Assembly (NCBI RefSeq): GCF_003258295.1
Contig: NZ_QKYN01000023.1
Coordinates: 1-64,000 of the forward strand
DNA length: 64,000 nt
DNA from: Streptacidiphilus pinicola
Lineage (GTDB): Bacteria > Actinomycetota > Actinomycetes > Streptomycetales > Streptomycetaceae
Direction of reading: 5' to 3'
Shown here: one piece after another, positions 61,058 through 64,000 of the stretch
How positions within the stretch are numbered: the first letter of the stretch is position 1
How the letters are laid out: each line of letters opens with the position of its first letter
Translations under genes and position numbers: made by a program
Notes under the pieces: generated by a model
The model's input: only the letters and a program-made list of their open reading frames with translations
What the model was told of the DNA's origin: nothing
Databases searched by the model: none

Positions 61058-62050
61058 TCAGGAGATGATCGGAACCGACCGCTTGGCATGTGCCGGGATC
61101 TTGCGATGATCGCGAGGCGTGGGCAGCGGTGTCCGGATCTGGTCGCTCCCCGACCTTCCGCCGGTCGACGTTCCGTCGGCCGACCCTCCGCCACGCGTCC
61201 AGTGGTCGCCGCGCTCGCCGAGGCGCTCGCGCAGCCAGGGGCTGATCCGCTCGGACCAGAAGCGGCACATCCGCTCGTCGGCGCTGGTGATGATCGGCTC
61301 GAAGAGCGGCAGGATCAGCAGCACCAGCGCGCCGGCGGCCCAGCCGGCCAGCACGTCGGTCACCCAGTGGGTGCCGAGGTAGACCGTCGTGGCGCCGATC
61401 GACAGGCCGGCCCAGGCGGCCAGCCCCGCGCCCGTGCGGCGCCAGCGGGTGGCCAGGTAGGCGACGACGCCCCAGGTCACCACGGCGTTCGCGGTGTGCC
61501 CGGACGGGAATATGTCCCCGCCGAGGAAGATCTCGTTGGAGCCGTAGATGTGCGCGTAGTGCGGGCCGAGCCGGCCCGTTCCGATCTTGACGGCGCCCAC
61601 GGACATGTTCAGCAGCACGAGGGAGACGCCCAGCACCAGCAGCGGCCGCCAGGACTTCGTCCGCCAGGAACGCCAGCCCAGCCAGGCCGACACCACGATG
61701 GCGGCGGGTCCGCGCTGTCCGGCGATGACGTAGTAGTTGAGGAAGTCCCACACGGCAGGCCAGTGCTCGTAGGGCTTCCACTTCATGACCTCCCAGTCGA
61801 AAGCGACCAGGCGGGAGGTGGAGAAGACGGCGACGATGATGGTGGCGTAGGCGACCAGGGTGATGGCGAAGAGGATCTTGTGGGTACGGCTCAGCGGCCG
61901 CCAGCGCTCTCTGCTGGGCGGCTGCTCCTCAAACTCCCGGTCGAGCTCCCGCTCGAGCAGGCTCCCCGTTGTCCTCTGGCTACGCACCCCTTCGACGTTA
62001 CAGTGTTGCGGCTTCAACTCCCGCAGCGAGGTCATCTTCGTGACAACCAT
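61058..62050 (-). CDS. PAP2-family phosphatase, membrane protein
   Basis: This 330-residue membrane phosphatase has five to six helices. The PAP2 motifs are KIGTGRLGP (a KxxxxxRP variant with an added Gly), FPSGHTANAV and YLGTHWVTDVLAG. Relatives remove phosphate from undecaprenyl diphosphate or other lipid phosphates. The N-terminal 50 residues and C-terminal 45 residues are charged and probably cytoplasmic. The start is taken at ATG 62050; an upstream extension in the same frame runs through a stem-loop and lacks a ribosome site. Lipid phosphate recycling may link it loosely to the isoprenoid locus. Confidence 0.9.
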   Translation of the reverse strand: MVVTKMTSLRELKPQHCNVEGVRSQRTTGSLLERELDREFEEQPPSRERWRPLSRTHKILFAITLVAYATIIVAVFSTSRLVAFDWEVMKWKPYEHWPAVWDFLNYYVIAGQRGPAAIVVSAWLGWRSWRTKSWRPLLVLGVSLVLLNMSVGAVKIGTGRLGPHYAHIYGSNEIFLGGDIFPSGHTANAVVTWGVVAYLATRWRRTGAGLAAWAGLSIGATTVYLGTHWVTDVLAGWAAGALVLLILPLFEPIITSADERMCRFWSERISPWLRERLGERGDHWTRGGGSADGTSTGGRSGSDQIRTPLPTPRDHRKIPAHAKRSVPIIS

Positions 62051-62104
62051 GTGACCTGGTGGATTGTCGGATCTGAATAAGAGTCGACGCTTTTCCGGCG
62101 GTGG

Positions 62105-62147
62105 CCGCCGGGGGATGTGATCTGCATCATCCTTGATCACCCGGCGG
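62105..62147 (-). promoter_or_regulatory. Bulged stem-loop upstream of the PAP2 gene
   Basis: CCGCCGG (62105-62111) pairs with CCGGCGG (62141-62147), and GTGATC (62117-62122) with GATCAC (62135-62140), leaving a 12-base loop and a bulge of five bases on one side. It lies 55-97 bases upstream of the start. GTGATC/GATCAC could be an operator in DNA, or the whole could be an RNA leader structure. No other element was seen in the 220-base gap (62051-62270). Confidence 0.4.
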
Positions 62148-62270
62148 TTTGGGTCCGACTTTCCCTGGGAATGCGCGGCGCGCGGATTTCCTCCCGTCAC
62201 GACTGGTATGAATTCCCCGTCATGGCGGGAGGCATTCCGTCACTTTTCAGCCAATGCCACAATCAGGCCG

Positions 62271-63014
62271 TCAGGCCAGCCCGCCGCCGAGCGTCAGCCC
62301 GCCGTCCAGCACGAGCGTCTGGCCGGTGATCCACGCCGCCTGCTCGGAGAGCAGGAAGGCGATGGTCCCGCCCACGTCCTGCGGCTCACCGAGCCGCCCG
62401 AGCGGGTAGCTCTTGACCACCTGCTCCTCGTGCCCGGCGAACAGCGCCTCGGCGAACTTCGTGCGCACCACCGCCGGCGCGACCGCGTTGACCCGCACCC
62501 GCGGCGCGAGCTCGTGGGCGAGCTGCTGGGTCAGCTGCACGAGCGCCGCCTTGCTGGCTCCATACATCCCGATCCCGGGCGCGGGCCCGAGCGCGGAGAC
62601 GGAGGAGACGTTGACGATCGCCCCGCCGTGCTCGGCCTGCCACGCCTTGTGCACCAGCTGCACCCAGCCGAGGGTGGCGACCACGTTGATGTCGAGGATC
62701 TTGCGCGCGGCGTCGAGGTCGAGGTCGACCATCGAGCCGTAGACGGGGTTGGTCCCGACGTTGTTGACCAGGTGGTCGACCCGTCCGAACGTCTCCATCG
62801 CCCGCTCGACCGTCTCGGCCCGGTGCGCGGCGTCGTGCGACTTGCCCGCGACCCCGAGCGCGACCTCCGGCCCGCCGAGCGCCGCGACGGCCTCGTCGAG
62901 GGACGCGGCGTCCCGCCCGGTGATCACCACGCGGTCCCCGCGCTCGACCAGCGCCTGGGCTGCGGCAAACCCGATCCCCCGGCTGGCGCCGGTGACGATT
63001 GCGACCTTGGACAT
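62271..63014 (-). CDS. SDR family oxidoreductase (FabG-like)
   Basis: This 247-residue SDR has TGASRGIG, NNVGTNP, the NVSSVSALG serine and MYGASKAALVQL (YxxxK) as expected. The C-terminus, WITGQTLVLDGGLTLGGG, is that of 3-oxoacyl reductase-like enzymes. ATG 63014 has AAGGAG upstream. It lies 52 bases downstream of an acyl-CoA dehydrogenase gene on the same strand, so the two may act on the same acyl-CoA, for example in fatty-acid or steroid breakdown. The exact substrate is not evident. Confidence 0.92.
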   Translation of the reverse strand: MSKVAIVTGASRGIGFAAAQALVERGDRVVITGRDAASLDEAVAALGGPEVALGVAGKSHDAAHRAETVERAMETFGRVDHLVNNVGTNPVYGSMVDLDLDAARKILDINVVATLGWVQLVHKAWQAEHGGAIVNVSSVSALGPAPGIGMYGASKAALVQLTQQLAHELAPRVRVNAVAPAVVRTKFAEALFAGHEEQVVKSYPLGRLGEPQDVGGTIAFLLSEQAAWITGQTLVLDGGLTLGGGLA

Positions 63015-63053
63015 GTGGAGCTCCTTGTGTGATTGGTTCAGTTGCGCCGCCTC

Positions 63054-63068
63054 AGGGGCGCGAGGCTC
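63054..63068. repeat. Partial copy of dispersed repeat module B
   Basis: AGGGGCGCGAGGCTC matches the first 15 bases of module B at 7190 and overlaps the last two bases of the acyl-CoA dehydrogenase stop codon. It is the shortest copy in the window and may be a truncated element. Confidence 0.4.
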
Positions 63069-64000
63069 AGACTTCGAGGTCGACGAGTTCGGCGATGCGC
63101 GCGCGGTGGCGGTCGGCGGTGCCGAGGGCGAGGGACGCGCTCTTGGCGCGCTTGAGGTAGAGGTGGGCCGGGTGCTCCCAGGTGAAGCCGATGCCGCCGT
63201 GCAGCTGCACCGCCTCCTCCGCGGCGGTCACCGCCGCGCCCGAAGCGAACGCCTGGGCCAGTGCCGAGCACAGCGGGACGTCCACCCCGCGCGTCACCGC
63301 GCCCGCGCCCGCGCGGGCGACCGCGCGCAGCTGGGTGACCAGCACCCACAGGTCCGCGAGCCGGTGCTTGACCGCCTGGAACGAGCCGATCGGACGGCCG
63401 AACTGGTGCCGCTCCTTGGCGTACGCGACGGTGGTGGTGAGCGCCCACTCCGCCACACCCAGCTGCTCGCTGGCCAGCAGCGCCGCGCCCCACTCCAGCG
63501 CCGCCCCGACGGCCGCCGCCGCGTTCGAGCCGGAGGCGAGCAGGACGCCCTCGACCTCCTCCAGGGTGACGACGGCGAGTTGGCGGGTCATGTCGAGCGA
63601 GACCATCGGCTCGACGTACGCGCCCGTGACGGCATACAGCTCCGGCGTCCCGTCCTCGGCGACCGCCGGGACGAGCAGCACGTCCGCCGCGAGCGCGTCG
63701 GCGACGTGCCGGACCGTGCCCGAGAGCAGACCGCCCGAGACCCGGACGTCGGTGGGGAAGGCCCCGGCCGGCGGCTTCGCGAAGGGCACGGCCAGCGTCC
63801 CGATCGCCTCGCCGGAGGCGAGTTGCGGCAGGATCTTGCGCTCGCCGATCGTGAGCAGTGCGGCCGTCGCCAGCACGCAGCTGCCGAAGTAGGGGACCGG
63901 CGCGACGGCGCGTCCCAGCTCCTCCAGCACGACGGCGACCTCGCGCCAGCTCGCGCCGGCGCCGCCCAGCTCCTCCGGCACGGGCAGGCCGGTGACGCCG
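63067..64000 (-). CDS. Acyl-CoA dehydrogenase (partial, 5' end outside the window)
   Basis: The visible part has about 311 residues and starts mid-protein with VTGLPVPEELGGAGASW, so the N-terminal FAD domain begins beyond base 64000. It contains LVVTQLRAV-type helices, YAKERHQFGRPIGSFQAVKHRLADL (the conserved acyl-CoA dehydrogenase signature), and AEEAVQLHGGIGFTWEHPAHLYLKRAK. This order fits the FadE-type flavoenzymes that oxidise acyl-CoA thioesters. No catalytic Glu was confirmed in the usual place. The SDR downstream on the same strand is a likely partner. Confidence 0.92.
   Translation of the reverse strand, partial: GVTGLPVPEELGGAGASWREVAVVLEELGRAVAPVPYFGSCVLATAALLTIGERKILPQLASGEAIGTLAVPFAKPPAGAFPTDVRVSGGLLSGTVRHVADALAADVLLVPAVAEDGTPELYAVTGAYVEPMVSLDMTRQLAVVTLEEVEGVLLASGSNAAAAVGAALEWGAALLASEQLGVAEWALTTTVAYAKERHQFGRPIGSFQAVKHRLADLWVLVTQLRAVARAGAGAVTRGVDVPLCSALAQAFASGAAVTAAEEAVQLHGGIGFTWEHPAHLYLKRAKSASLALGTADRHRARIAELVDLEV

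Noticed and set aside
1-64000. CRISPR arrays, tRNA or rRNA genes, prophage or integrative elements
   Set aside because: No regularly spaced repeats, cloverleaf or rRNA sequence, integrase, or attachment-site duplication was seen on either strand.

Overview
The window is chromosomal DNA from a high-GC actinomycete, most likely a member of the Streptomycetaceae (Streptomyces, Kitasatospora or Streptacidiphilus). This is inferred from the very GC-rich third codon positions, frequent GTG and TTG starts, four-base ATGA/GTGA gene overlaps, many TetR and SDR genes, and an actinobacterial hopanoid cluster that carries its own dxs and ispG. About 64 protein genes are supported. No rRNA, tRNA, CRISPR array, phage or intact insertion sequence was seen.

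Layout. Bases 1-3720 hold a decayed transposase fragment and a polar amino-acid ABC importer operon on the minus strand, with a membrane protein at its end. Bases 3959-7178 hold a tightly overlapped three-gene operon: a DUF6421-like protein of unknown function, an SDR and a threonine aldolase. Bases 7444-13018 hold a class V aminotransferase, an SDR, an RHH/Fic-like toxin-antitoxin pair with a palindromic operator, small membrane and Smr proteins, and a secreted polysaccharide-deacetylase-like lipoprotein. Bases 13177-25283 hold a DUF2156 (MprF/LysX-like) membrane enzyme, a NarL-type two-component system, a GH42 beta-galactosidase, a methyltransferase, a DUF2079 membrane protein, a GNAT enzyme, a large DExH helicase and another GNAT. 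Bases 25337-32695 hold an SDR/P450 divergent pair, a molybdopterin oxidoreductase with a cytochrome b partner, a TetR/quinone-reductase divergent pair with overlapping promoter and operators, a DinB-like protein and two overlapping TetR genes. Bases 32873-39826 hold a YtcJ-like amidohydrolase followed by a complete Dpp/Opp-type peptide ABC importer, preceded by a perfect palindrome. Bases 39881-46526 hold a secreted GH5 glycosidase and assorted single genes. Bases 46698-48429 hold a Wzm/Wzt-like polysaccharide exporter.

Bases 48667-60598 hold the hopanoid locus: hpnC, hpnD, hpnE, a polyprenyl (probably farnesyl) diphosphate synthase, shc, a HpnG-like phosphorylase, ispG, dxs and hpnO. Dxs and IspG feed the MEP pathway, the prenyl synthase makes the precursor, HpnC/D/E make squalene, Shc cyclises it to hopene, and HpnG and HpnO extend the side chain. 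Two things are wrong with it. hpnE is frameshifted within its FAD-binding Rossmann fold, at a junction that looks like a 34-bp deletion between 7-bp direct repeats. hpnH, which normally lies between hpnG and ispG and makes adenosylhopane, is not there. A repeat element has also been placed between shc and hpnG.

Bases 60640-64000 hold a lone Roadblock/LC7 protein, a PAP2 phosphatase, an SDR and the C-terminal part of an acyl-CoA dehydrogenase that runs off the window.

A dispersed family of intergenic hairpin repeats, sharing an AGGGGCGCGRGG core, occurs at six or more places (7190, 7263, 22068, 39833, 55330, 60605, 63054). It marks gene ends, mostly between convergent genes.
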